64,000 nucleotides of DNA, from the NCBI GenBank assembly GCA_014529385.2, contig CM043971.1, forward strand, positions 57,094,709 through 57,158,708, given 5' to 3'. Source of the DNA: Adiantum capillus-veneris (taxonomy: Eukaryota > Streptophyta > Polypodiopsida > Polypodiales > Pteridaceae). Below the pieces are notes generated by a model that worked only from the letters and a program-made list of their open reading frames with translations, was not told where the DNA came from and searched no databases. Positions 35,980-47,813 of the stretch are shown piece by piece. Position 1 is the stretch's first letter; each line of letters begins with the position of its first letter. Made by a program: the position numbers and the translations under genes.

Positions 35980-36522
35980 TGTGACGCCCCAGCTTCTGGG
36001 CGCGTCGGGGAGGGGCCCGGCGGGGATTCTTACCCGCACGCAGCCGAGGGAACTTCTGTCTTCAAGGGGCCCGTCGGGGATTCTTACCCGCACGCGGCCG
36101 AGGGGACTTCTACCTTCAAGGGCCCGGCGGGGATTTATACCCGCGCGCAGCCAAGGGACCAAGGTGTTGCTTCAAGGGGTCCTGGCACGGACGGCACCGG
36201 CTCAGGAGGGCCCGGCTCGGACGGGGCCGGCTCGGGTCAAGTTGCCTTCTCGGGGGCCCGGCTCGGACGGGACCGGCTCGGGCGTGGTTGCGTTCCATGG
36301 GTCGACGGCCGTTTGTGTTTCGCGGGTCTTCGCGGGTCTCGCGTCTCGGGTCCCTAGCCCCACGTAGCCTCAGGCTCCGCCGCACCGCCGACGGGTCATA
36401 GCGTGCCCCGGGGAACCTTGCGTGGAGTCCCCACGGTGCGCGAGTGCGTGGAGTGAGGCTAACGTGCCTAGGTGGGGGGTCCCCTCCCGTGGCCGGTCTT
36501 CAGGAGGCTCATACCCCTTATA
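35980..36522 (-). repeat. TRIM-like 3' LTR
   Basis: 543 bp, TGTGACGCCCC...CCCTTATA on the plus strand. It contains three internal copies of a GGGGATT(C/T)(T/A)TACCCGC block. The long frames across it are GC-skew artefacts. Confidence 0.92.
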
Positions 36523-37414
36523 TACACCCCCGTTTGAAGAGAGTTCGACGACCGCGTCGAACGTGGGAAAAGAGTGCTCGGCTATGCATGAGGCCGTGGG
36601 GACAAAGGGGTGCATATAAGTGCAAGTGATCAAAAACTGTTCCCAAAATGCAAGTAAGTAGGCATGCTTTGTTTTTGTCATTTTTGAAAAAAGAGTGTGT
36701 GAGTATTTTTGGGATTTTGGCAGAAGGCTGAAAAGATATGCTTTGAACACCCAAGTAGAATTCCCCGTACTTGAGCGTTCCCCGAATAGGTAACCCGATG
36801 TGCGCGGAGCCACCTGCTGCGTTGGTCCGCGCGGAGGCTTCTTGAAAGCCGAATTTGAAAGAGCGTTCCGTCGCAATGCAGCACTTGCGAGTTGGTCCCT
36901 GTTTGGACGTCGTTTGGATCTTTAGCTCAGCATGGGCCACAAAACGTGGCCGGGGCGCGACGAACACCGTTGGCTTGGTTCGTTGCGTTTTTGGTCTTTC
37001 TCTGTTTTTGTCATAAAGAGCCCTGTCTAGCTCGTATCTGCCTTTTCTTCATGTGGAGAGCCCTGTCTGGCTCACATCTTTGCTTTTTGTCATGTGGAGG
37101 TGCCCGGCTCGGATCGGGGCCGGCGCGGGTCACGGGTGACGGCCCGTTGTTTGGACGCGTCACGAAGAGCCCTGTCTGGCTCGCATCGTTCCTTTTCCTC
37201 ATGGAGGTGCCCGGCTCGGATCGGGGCCGGCGCGGGTCACAAGTGACGGCCCGGTGTTCAGGGAACGCGTCACGGTGCGGAGGGCGTGTGGTTGCTTTCT
37301 GGAGCTCTCTTCACCAGGATTTTGACGACCCGGGCCATTGCGGTTGGAGTCGTCGTGAGTATCGTGCGCATCGGGCACGTTAGTCTTCGGCTCGTCTTCC
37401 AGGAGCTCGTTCTG

Positions 37415-37428
37415 GAGCTCTGATACCA
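37415..37428 (-). other. TRIM-like primer binding site (initiator tRNA-Met)
   Basis: Reads TGGTATCAGAGCTC on the minus strand, two bases from the 5' LTR at 37431. Confidence 0.88.
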
Positions 37429-37430
37429 AG

Positions 37431-37973
37431 TGTGACGCCCCAGCTTCTGGGCGCGTCGGGGAGGGGCCCGGCGGGGATTCTTACCCGCACGCAGCCGAGG
37501 GAACTTCTGTCTTCAAGGGGCCCGTCGGGGATTCTTACCCGCACGCGGCCGAGGGGACTTCTACCTTCAAGGGCCCGGCGGGGATTTATACCCGCGCGCA
37601 GCCAAGGGACCAAGGTGTTGCTTCAAGGGGTCCTGGCACGGACGGCACCGGCTCAGGAGGGCCCGGCTCGGACGGGGCCGGCTCGGGTCAAGTTGCCTTC
37701 TCGGGGGCCCGGCTCGGACGGGACCGGCTCGGGCGTGGTTGCGTTCCATGGGTCGACGGCCGTTTGTGTTTCGTGGGTCTTCGCGGGTCTCGCGTCTCGG
37801 GTCCCTAGCCCCACGTAGCCTCAGGCTCCGCCGCACCGCCGACGGGTCATAGCGTGCCCCGGGGAACCTTGCGTGGAGTCCCCACGGTGCGCGAGTGCGT
37901 GGAGTGAGGCTAACGTGCCTAGGTGGGGGGTCCCCTCCCGTGGCCGGTCTTCGGGAGGCTCATACCCCTTATA
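37431..37973 (-). repeat. TRIM-like 5' LTR
   Basis: 543 bp, matching 35980-36522 with two visible differences (near 37770 and 37952). Confidence 0.92.
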
Positions 37974-38426
37974 GTTCTCTTTGGAGCTCGCGCGCGAGCT
38001 AACGAGGGGCTGACAAGGGCATCCATCTGTTCTCTCTGCAGTTGATAGGCTGAAAGTCAACACACGGAGGGCGTGAGGCGGAGACTGGATGCAGGAAGCA
38101 AACGCGGCAAGGGCCACCCACACAGAGGCGACGAGGGGGGCGAGGCGATGGCGAGAGCTTAGGAATCAAGATTGATTGCTTTAGGATTGTGAGACTCCAA
38201 AGGGCTACTTACTGGAAGAGGAAAAGCGCATGGCATGCAAAGAGGCGTTTCTCTGCACAACTCGAGGCCATTGGTCTATCGCACTCCATTAATTAATTAG
38301 AGTGGGAGATTCCCTCTCTCACTTTTTAGAATGCAAAGTTTCGAATTTCTTCTTTAGTTCCCACGTGCCATCTATGCGATGATGGCAACCTTGCCTAGCT
38401 TGACTTCCTCTCCCAACTCACCTCGT

Positions 38427-38431
<5 letters not shown>

Positions 38432-38464
<33 letters not shown>

Positions 38465-38486
38465 GACACACACACACACACACACA
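38432..38486. repeat. (CT)n followed by (AC)n microsatellite
   Basis: About 30 bp of CT then about 24 bp of AC. A (GA)n run follows at 38624-38665. The surroundings (38280-38360) match 63941-64000, so this is part of a dispersed repeat, not a gene. From 38666 to 40149 I recognise no gene. Confidence 0.9.
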
Positions 38487-38621
38487 TTAACCACCTTCAC
38501 TCTACGCAATCCGAAATCTCTTCTCTATTACGCATGCACACATTCCTTGGATCTCATCTCATCGCAATTGTGTGCTGAAAGGTGGCATTAACCTGCAACG
38601 CACTACAATCAGAGCAACCGC

Positions 38622-38623
<2 letters not shown>

Positions 38624-38665
<42 letters not shown>
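38624..38665. repeat. (GA)n microsatellite
   Basis: Uninterrupted GA dinucleotides of about 42 bp. Confidence 0.95.
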
Positions 38666-38667
<2 letters not shown>

Positions 38668-40149
38668 CTATCCTGCGCTCCGCTTCTATCCTCCAATTGT
38701 CTCGCACTTCGCTCCTGTCCATATGACACCCCAAGGCCTTCATTGAAGTCGAGCTTGGGAAAGACAGAGACGTCGACTGGGCCTGAACCCCAAAAATCCT
38801 TTAAAAAAATTGGATCTCTCTCTCCGCCATGCGCCAGCTGCAACCACTCACTCATTGGGCGGTGCGAAAAAATCTCTGCACTCCCTTTCTTTTCCATCTC
38901 GACTCCAAAGGCATCACCGAAGATTCTTCTTAAAACAAATACAAAAAGATTCTAGGGCATGTTTGCATCATAATTGCAATAGTTCTTAATACAATTATTG
39001 GATACACTAATTGCAAATTGGTTTTGTCAAGGACTTTACGTTTGCAGTCAAATCAAATGAATTGACATAATTTGTGGTTTTTGAAACGTTTCCGCATTGT
39101 TAGCTGGATTTTACAAGATTTTGTTAGCTCTCGATCCATTCAAAAGAACAAAAAATGACTTTGAAAAGCAAAAGTCTTTTGAATTATAAGAGTGTGATCA
39201 CACATTTGACGTGAACATAGAAAAGTGGATTGACAAGAAAATAATTCTTCCCAAAGAGGATAACCAAGCTTAAACTAATATCTCAATGCGCACGTGTGTT
39301 GATCAAGCTTGAACTCATATCTCAGTGCGCACGTGACATATCACCTTGATTATTAGCTCCAAAGAGTCTAGTAGGTCTGTACACATGTCTCAACAACGGG
39401 AATCAACCAAGCTATCATGCACTCTCATATGTAGTTGTTATAGGCAGGAGAAATATAGATCCCACTTTAGAAAGGAAAGATAAAGTGACAAAGTTCACTT
39501 TACTTCCTTTTGAGGCCGAACAAGGACTTGCTCTTATCGTAGAAGACAACACACATCAATCATCATTTGGTCATGAATAACTTGGATGTATCCCATAACA
39601 CTAAGTCAAAAAAATTGGTGAGTAAAGAGATCCACAATCTACAAGTGTGGTACATGCACAAATCACAAGGTTGGGTCCACCATTGAAAATGAGGATGGGA
39701 TAAACCTAGCACAAATCCAGACATCCGTGGGATGCCAAACTTTGAGACAACCCAACAAGTAGCCCATATTGGGAGAAGGTGAAACACGTAGTAGAAGAGC
39801 AATATCTTCCCCCTGCACAACAAGCTATAAAGATGAGCAAGTCTTTGGCTATACATTAATTAGGACTATCTCTAGAGAAATACTATTCAAAGTATGTATT
39901 TTTATGGTGCTATGCACACAAGATGATAATGGTGCAATAGATTGTTCGCTTTTTCCAAGGCCAAATACACCATTGAGTACATGCCTTCAAACAATGAGGC
40001 CAAAATCAATTTAGAATGTCCTTCGTAGGGCCAAACCTCTTGCAACAGATGGGATTCCCCCACAAGAAACTATAACGATTTCAACAACATTAGGGGTATG
40101 ATTAAGGGAACTTTTTATCAAGGAAATCAATGACATGGTCTAACGGGCA

Positions 40150-40640
40150 TAACAACCTTAAAGCAGAGTTTTCATGATGTCAAATGCTATGGATGAAATC
40201 AAATGGGACATTATTGAAATATTTATCCAAAGTAACAAAATCATGGAATGGTTGTAGGAGCCATCCCTAAATAAACCAAGAGTACAACCAAAGAGGTAGT
40301 AGAAATGGAGGACAGGATAGAGGAAGAGGAGCAAGAGCTTACAAAACCATGGGAGAACCAACCTTAATGAATGAAGAAGATGAAAGAGCTATGCTCTCTG
40401 TTTAATGGACTCTAGAGCTCATCAACACTATGCCATTATCCAGACCACTACAAACCGATAAAGTGAAAATTTGAGCTACTCATAGATTATCATAGTACAT
40501 ATTTTTTTCTCCCTCTCAAAATGCTTAAGAAAGCTAAGGTTAAATTAGTACCCAATCAAAAATTAGTAGTAGAACTAACAAGTGGAAAAGAGATTCTCTC
40601 TCAATATGCAGCTAAGAAGGTAGAATGTGAACTCTGAGGA
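40150..40640 (+). pseudogene. Decayed Ty3/gypsy gag zinc knuckle and protease region
   Basis: At 40186-40233 the plus strand reads like a CCHC knuckle in which two key codons are now stops (CYG*NQMGHY*N). Around 40515-40640 a segment MLKKAKVKLVPNQKLVVELTSGKEI resembles the region after the aspartic protease active site of gypsy elements. It may belong with the gag fragment at 32880-33500, separated by later insertions; that link is a guess. Confidence 0.45.
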
Positions 40641-40699
40641 ACCCCTACCTTATCCTAAAATGTGATCTCCAAGGGGTCTCCGAGGAGCCCGATAATATA

Positions 40700-41420
40700 C
40701 ATTGTTAGCAGAGGAACGAGACGGGCGCCCTCCTAGTCGACCCCTTCATCATGTGCCACAAATTTTTGATCCCAAGAGAATTCCTAAGTATAAAGCTTAT
40801 TTTTGTAAGTATAAAAGGACACAATTATCATTATCAAGTTTGTGAAGTTTTGGAGCGTACGACTGAGAGCGGCTACTCTCTTGTACATTGTAATCCATTT
40901 TTCTTGAGCTCTGATAATTCAAATTCAATTTGGACACTTGTATTTTGTTCCTTGTCTACTGCTCTTTAATTTAAGTGTGATCGTTGTCAATTTTGATGTG
41001 GTTCACAACTACGCATTAGAAAGCTAAATCGACTGTTTTGAGTTCTTTTATGGTTTTTTTTGGCATTTCAACCATAGGAGAGTGTTTCTAGACCATAAGG
41101 TGACCATTCTAAAATATTGTATTACAATTTTTGAGACCTTGATCATGATGGATCGTGATTTTGGTACCTTTTGGATTGAGACCAGACTTGGTAGGATAGT
41201 GCCCCTAGGTGTCTTAGACCTCCTAAATTTTTGTTGTATTTGGAATTTGTTTGAGTGACAAAATGGTGTGACGATCGAGAGCGATGACATAGGACATAAG
41301 CAGCTTGCCAGATTCAAGAATGATAGATTTGCTAGTGCTAGAGATGGCTTCATTTCATAGATTCACTTCTTGAGGTTGACACCCTCAAAGATTCTATATA
41401 TCCTATTCAAGTCGCTTCCC
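40700..41420 (-). repeat. Dispersed repeat, inverted relative to 19990-20880
   Basis: The reverse complement matches 19990-20880 along most of its length, including the GACACCCTCAAAG end and the TCGACTAGGAGGGCGCCCGTC block. Confidence 0.6.
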
Positions 41421-42498
41421 TGAGTATTGACATTATGTTAGTAACCATCAAATTGGGCTGAAAAGTTCAAAAAAAAAACTAATAAAACCATATTTTGATA
41501 GGAAAGACCATAAACTCTAAAATTATGGCAATTTGATGGTTAAAACTCAAAACCTGATCTAAACCCAAAAATAAGTGCAAAAAGGGGATAACCATATTTT
41601 GGTAGAAAAGATCATAAACTCTGAAATTCTAGAAATTTGATAGTCAAAACTTAAAACCTAATCTAAACCCAAAAATAAGTGCCAAAAGGGGATAACCAAG
41701 CCATAGACAATCAATCTAAAAAGTTTTATGCAATTTGGTGCAGGAACATGGATCGTGTTCCTTGTCCCCTTGTGACTGTTTGAGCAAAAACTAATATCAT
41801 TGGATCCAGTGTGGTTCTTGGTCACTGAATATACATTTTTGGTGAGAAATTGACACAAAAAACTCACTTAAATCAAGAAATTGAGCAAAAAACACAAAAC
41901 ATTCGAAATTGATCAAAATTTGAGGCTTTTCAACTTTTGAAATCCAAGTTCAAAAATAAGTGAAGATCTGACATCTACAGCTGACCAAATTTCATGTTCA
42001 AATTTGGTCAAACATGGATCGTGATCCATGTCCCTCTTGATCATCTGGAGCTGAGATTTGAGTAGTGAGTAGCTAAGAACAATTCGGACAACTTTTGCAA
42101 AGTACACCATAATTTTCAAAAAACCAGTTGTTGCTAGTCAAAAATCGCAGGGAAACACAAAAATTTACTTTGATCAACAAAAAGTTTTTCACATCCAAAA
42201 ATAAGTGGTGTAGTAAACTACTCATATTGCAGGTAATCATCAAGCCAAATTTGGGGTCCAGATATGATAGAACATGGATCGTGATCCATGTCCCTCTTTT
42301 TGATTTTATGGACAGAGACCATATAGACTAGTAGTAGAGACCAAAAGGTCCATTCAAATAGATTTGTAATTCATAGACTCATGGTTAAGGTGAAATAATG
42401 GTGATTGTTAATAATTTCTATTCTTTTTTTTTCAAAACTCACAATTGTGAGTGTGTTAGATTGAATAAACCAAAAAGAATTACATTCCCAGTCATACT
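41421..42498. repeat. Diverged repeats with a near-palindromic CATGGATCGTGATCCATG motif
   Basis: The motif ACATGGATCGTGATCCATG occurs at about 42012 and 42270, with decayed forms at about 41745 and 41145, in blocks of about 260 bp that also share AAAATAAGTG and CAAATTTGG. No coding sequence is seen. Confidence 0.5.
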
Positions 42499-43939
42499 TG
42501 TAATGGAAATGTCCTATGAACTTTGAGAGTAGCGGAATTAGGAAATTAGGTGAAGCACTTTTGAGAGATTACTTTGTGAGCATAGCGGGTGAACTTAATT
42601 GATGGTAGCAACATAAACATGGTACTTAGTTAACTTGGCATGAACAATAATTTTGCAAGAGATAGAGAGAGTTTAAAGAACATGACAATAGTTGAGGACC
42701 GGATTCATATGGAGCCGGTCCCCCTTCCAATAGGAATTTGTATTATAGTTTCTCCCATCAAGAGAGACTTGGTACAATACAATCTTTGAATTCCTTGTGA
42801 CCTACGTGATGCAATGAAGATGGAAAGCTTCATGCATCACAAGCATAACATAAACTTGTAGGCAATTGTATTATAGTTTCTCCCATCAAGAGAGACTTGG
42901 TACAATACACTCTTTGTGTTCCTTGTGACCTACGTGATGCAATGAAGATGGAAAGATTCATGCATCACAAGCATAACATAAACTTATAGAAAGCATTAAC
43001 TATCCCAAGCCTGAGTCCCAAGGCCTCAAACACCTTCGAAGGTGGAGAGAGCTAGCGGGGAATGAGGATAGGGAAGAGGAAGAAGAAACATTCCATAGGA
43101 GAAAGAAGTAGTTCCTCACTTATCATTACTCTTTTTGCTAGCATACATAATAGCATATTAATGGAGATGGAGAAGATGACAAGCTTAAGCATTGAAGCAT
43201 GGCTCTTGGTTGAATTTGCATTCCATAGCCAAGAGTGTTGGTGTAGGCTTTCACTCTCACAAGCTTGGAGAAGGAGGTGGTGTTCCTCAACTTTCACCAA
43301 GTGAGAATGGCCTTCCAAATGAGTGTGTGCTTGGAGTATATCCCCCTAGCACCCCCCTTCCTTGCTTTGGGCTAAATTTCTACATGCTACAATCTCATTG
43401 GACCCCTCTCCCCTTAGCCAATCACATGCAGCATGCAGTCAAGCACATGGGTAGTCTTTTGACAAGTGTCCTCCTTACCCCTTAGAGAGAGAGATTGAAA
43501 ATATCTAGATATTTGTTAGATGGAAGTAGAAGCTCATTGGACCTCTCTTTAGCCCAACCAATAGTATTCAAGCACACCATGTGGTTAAGCTTAGTGAGAG
43601 TCTGATATGTGCCCCATGTGCTCTTTTAGAATTCCCCTAACTTTGAGAATTTTATGCATAGGAAGTTTCTCAAGCAACTTCCTCATTAAGTGTGTAGGTT
43701 CTCTTTTTGACTCGAGCATCTTACCCCCCATGCGTAGGAAGCTTCTCAAGCAACTTCCCCATTAAATGTGACAAGTACCTCAAGTACCTTAGTCATTAAG
43801 CATGACAAGCACCTTAGGTGGAGTTCCCACCTCAAGCACATCCCTAGCTTGTTTAAGTTTAGGTCAGGTTCCCACCTCAAGCACAACCCTAGCTTGCTTA
43901 AGTTTAGGCTGGGTTCCCACCTCAAGCACAGCCCTAGCT
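42499..43939 (-). repeat. Outer gypsy 3' LTR, truncated
   Basis: Matches 44242-44552 and 61776-63000 but stops about 265 bp short of the LTR end. The frames at 43052-43485 recur in 62016-62449 and are shared LTR sequence, not genes. Confidence 0.8.
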
Positions 43940-44228
43940 TTTTGGTTAATTATAGAGAGTAGTGAAGTGAGTCTAACATAGCGAAGTTGTCGATGGATAG
44001 CTCCTTTCGGACTTCTTATGGCTCAATAATGGTAAAGCCGTAGGCAAGTCTAAAAAGACTCCATTATTAAGACCAAAGCTCCCGAGGTGTGCACCATATC
44101 CCACATAGTGGGCTCAACAAAACCGATAATACATCCCAGTCCCACTTACCCTAATATAATTAACAAAATCAACCATTAATAGGTTACTTAAGGACCTCTC
44201 TTCTTAAGCAAGAAAAGAGAAACCTAAT

Positions 44229-44240
44229 GCTCTGATACCA
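44229..44240 (-). other. Outer gypsy primer binding site
   Basis: Plus-strand GCTCTGATACCA is the reverse complement of TGGTATCAGAGC, one base from the LTR at 44242. Confidence 0.85.
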
Positions 44241-44552
44241 ATGTAATGGAAATGGCCTATGAACTTTGAGAGTAGCGGAATTAGGAAATTAGGTGAAGCA
44301 CTTTTGAGAGATTACTTTGTGAGCATAGCGGGTGAACCTAATTGATGGTAGCAACATAAACATGCTACTTAGTTAACTTGGCATGAACAATACTTTTGCA
44401 AGAGAGAGAGAGTTTAGAGAACATGACAATAGTTGATGATCGGATTCATATGGAGCCGGTCCCCCTTCCAATAGGCATTTGTATTATAGTTTCTCCCATC
44501 AAGAGAGACTTGGTACAATACAATCTTTGTGTTCCTTGTGACCTACGTGACG

Positions 44553-46191
44553 TGTCATAAAATCTAATATCTAACCAACCCAAATGATTTTCTCATATTA
44601 AATTGATCACTTAATGTGGAAGAATAAATGGGAACAAGTGTTAAGATATAGATATGTGCTTATAGATCTATCTCAACACGGGGCCAATAGTAAAGGGGCC
44701 CAAATGGGAGATGGTCTATCAAGAGCAAGGCTAACCAATGGAGCATAAGACCTTAGGGTTAGCTTCATTGAAGACCTCCAATAATGTGTGTAAAAGTTCT
44801 TTGACTTTAGGTAAGCTAGGGCTGAGCTTGAGGTGGGAACCCGGCCCAAGCTCAAGGTGCTTGTCGTGCTTGAGGTGCTTCTCCTGCTTGAGGTGCTTGA
44901 TTAAGATGCTTGAGGTGCTTGACTAGCTCCATGCTTGAGGTGCTTGACTTGGTGCATGATTAAGGTGCTTGAGGTGCCTTGAGAAGCTTGCCTGAGATGC
45001 TTGTGGGAACACCCCCTACTTCAAGTGCTTAGTCATGCTTGATGACTAAGGGGCTTGCTCATCCAAAGTAAAAAAGATCCCTACAAGGAGGGGGGCGAGC
45101 CTACAAGGGGGGCGGATGAGAGAGAACACACACACACAGACACACACACACACACACACACACACAAAGGAAGCCCCAGCTTGAAGAGGTAGGAAGGACA
45201 CTTGTCAAGTTCCTCCCCATGTTGCCCTCATGGTGTGCCTGAAGCCTATTGGTTGGCCACCCAAGGGGTCCAATGATAATTTAGGATATTTAATTAATTG
45301 ATTTTGCATTTATCAAGTCCTCTCTCTCTCAAAGGGGAAAGGGGGACACTTGTCCCAAGGCTACCCATGTTGCTTATAATGGCTCTTGCTTGTGATTGGC
45401 TAGGCCTGGAGGGGTCCAATGAGCTTCAAGCATGAGCTACAAGGGGGGGTCGACCCAAGCAAGCTAGCGGGGTGCTTAGGGGGTATACTCACCAACACAC
45501 ACTCACAAACACTCTCATTGTGTACTATGCAAAGTGCAAGAACTCCCTCTCCTTCTCCAAGCAAGTAGAGGTTGAGAGCCTACACCAACACTCTTGGCTA
45601 TGGAGTGCAAATCCATCCAAGAGCCATGCTTCAATGCTTGAGCTTGCCATATTTTTCTTCTTCATTACTATGCTATTATGTATGCTAGCACAAGAGTTAT
45701 GATAAGTGAGGAACTAGCTCTTTCTCGTATGAAATGTTTCTTCTTCCTCTTCCCTACCTCATTCCCTGCTAGCTCTCTCCACCTTCGAAGGTGTTTGAGG
45801 TCTTGGGACTGAGGCTTGGTATAGTTAAATCTTTCTTCAAGTTTAGGTTATGCTATGATGGTGATGCATGAAGCTTTCCATCTTCATTGCTTCACCTAGG
45901 TCACAAGGAACACAAAGAATGTATTGTAACAAGTCTCTCTTTATGCGAGAAATCATAATACAAATGCCTATTGGAGGGGGGACCGGCTCCACATAAATCC
46001 GGTCCTCAACTGTTGTCATGTTCTCTAAATTCTCTCTCTTGCAAAAGTATTGTCCATGCCAAGTTAACTAATTCCTATAATTATGTTGCTATCTTCAATT
46101 ATGTCTACCTGCTATGCTCACAAAATCATTTCTTGAAAGTACTCTCATTAAATTCCGCTACTCTCAAATTGAATAGGCAAATTCCATTACA
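44553..46191 (+). repeat. Inner gypsy 5' LTR (holds the empty site)
   Basis: 1639 bp, TGTCATAAAATC...TTCCATTACA. Positions 45582/45583 are the uninterrupted counterpart of the DNA transposon's insertion point. The LTR includes an AC microsatellite (about 45127-45166). Confidence 0.92.
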
Positions 46192-46192
46192 T

Positions 46193-46204
46193 TGGTATCA
46201 GAGC
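46193..46204 (+). other. Inner gypsy primer binding site
   Basis: TGGTATCAGAGC one base after the 5' LTR: the initiator tRNA-Met site. The leader to 46605 contains nothing else. Confidence 0.92.
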
Positions 46205-46605
46205 ATTTGGTTTCTCTTTTCTTGCTTAAGAAGAGAGGTCCTTAAGTAGCTTATAAATGGTTGATGTTGTTAATTATAATAGAGTAAGTGGAACTGGGAT
46301 CTAATATTGGTTTTATTAAGCCCACTATGTGGGGGATGGTGCACACCTCGTGAGCTTTGGATTTAATAATGGAGTCTTTTTAGACTTGCCTACGGATTTA
46401 CCATTATTGAGCCATAAGAAGTTTGAAAGGAGCTAGCCCTTGGCAACTCTGCTATGTTAGACCTACTCCTCTACTCTCTATAATTAACCACTTTGAGCCG
46501 TGGGTGTAGATACTTAAGAGCCGATTTTCAAAGGCTAAGAGGAGTGGCAACTAAGGTTTTGTATTGCCGAAGCATACACTAAGTATAAACATAAATTTTG
46601 TTAAC

Positions 46606-47813
46606 ATGGCTGACAATAATCAAGAGAGTAGAATGAACATTGATAGCTTTGATTTTGCACATGAAGGTGCTAATGATGATGCTCCCATGTTTGTGAATCA
46701 TCTCGTCGCTAGGTTGCAGCAAGCTATGGGCAACCCTGCTTTGCAAGCCGAAGTTACTCAACAACTTTGTGCTTATGGAATTTCCCTTCCTCTCCCAGAG
46801 GAGAGAGAGCTTAGGAGGCCTCTTGAAGAGACCCCCAAAAGAAGACTCTCTCCCATTCGAGAGGAGGAATCCAAAGAGAAAGAAAGCAATGAAATTCTAA
46901 GTTCTTCTGAAGAGGTGGCTCAAGGAAGACGGAAGTCTAGACGATCGCCTACTCCTCCCAAGAGGAAAAGAGCAACCTATAGTCCTTCTCCTCATCACTT
47001 TGAAAGTCAAGAGAGGAAACAAAGGAAGAAAAGGGCTAGGAAGAGGTCACCCTCTTCTCCTTCTTCTTCACCTTCCTCCTCTTCCGATGAAAGTTATGGC
47101 TATTCTCCTAGAGAATACAAGAGGGGAGGACATCGCAAATCATTTCCTGCATGGCGAAGGTCACAACAGCTAAAGAAGTTCAAGGAGGGAGGAAAGAGTA
47201 CCTCTTTTCTCACCTACGATGGCACCTTTGGTGCTACCGACAAAGTGTTGGCCTTCATCCAGCAATTTGGTGCGGCCTTTGGGAACGAGGGCTTCACAGA
47301 GTCCTCCAAGCTACACCATGTAGCTATGCACTTCCAAAAATCAGCTCGTCAATGGTGGGCTAGCCTTCGTGGCAATGGAGAAGCCCCAAAGACATGGAAA
47401 ACTCTACGAGTTTCCATCATGAAGCAATTTCTTCCAAGCGATACTAAAGATAAAGTTCTTACCGAATGGCGCGGCTTGAAGCTTCTCTCTCATGAGTCTA
47501 TCAACAAGTATGTAGACAAGTTTTTGGATTTACATCTCAAAGCTACTGTCTTTCAAAAGATAGACTTTGCCGAGCAAAGACAGCAATTCTGTGCGGGATT
47601 ACTTGAAGAGATGGCCGAATACATCAACTCTCAACGGCCTGGTACTATTACCGAAGTAATCCATCACACCATGGTTGCTTCACGCATCAATTTCCATCAA
47701 GGGGCTAGACGTAATGTCAAGACCATGGAAAACAAAGATAAAAATGATGCAAAGGGGAAATCCAATGCACAAAATAATTCCCAAGGCACTTCCAACAACA
47801 ACAATAACGAGTC
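46606..47813 (+). CDS. Inner gypsy gag
   Basis: ATG at 46606 (MADNNQESRM) opens an uninterrupted frame of about 400 codons. The N-terminal part is followed by a Ser/Arg/Lys-rich stretch (about residues 75-190), then a classic gypsy gag core: FLTYDGTFGATDKVLAFI, ARQWWASLRGNG, WKTLRVSIMKQFLP and INKYVDKFLDL. It would form the particle shell. The frame ends in an N/S/K-rich linker, and the zinc knuckle is absent because the deletion at about 47814 joins gag to RNase H in another frame. It is the most intact gag in the window. An earlier in-frame TTG at 46564 is not a likely start. Confidence 0.85.

Larger units (their letters stand above)
35980..37973 (-). mobile_element. Small non-autonomous LTR element (TRIM/SMART-like), recent
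   Basis: Two 543-bp LTRs (35980-36522, 37431-37973) flank a 908-bp interior without protein-coding sequence, within a perfect 5-bp duplication GTTCT (35975-35979 and 37974-37978). A tRNA-Met primer site next to the right LTR sets minus-strand orientation. By eye the LTRs differ at only two positions, so insertion is recent. Element and LTRs are strikingly GC-rich against AT-rich surroundings. The interior has repeated blocks of about 110 bp (AGAGCCCTGTCTGGCTC; GCCCGGCTCGGATCGGGGCC). The LTR ends TATAAGG...CGTCACA on its own strand, a TA...CA rather than TG...CA pair. It must depend on proteins supplied elsewhere. Confidence 0.9.

Noticed and set aside
35938-36385. Long GC-rich frames in the TRIM-like LTRs (also 37380-37836).
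   Set aside because: They overlap in several frames and both strands, repeat identically in both LTRs, and contain no domain; they reflect GC composition.
43052-43485. Frames repeated at 62016-62449 and 45472-45702.
   Set aside because: Shared gypsy LTR sequence, not genes.
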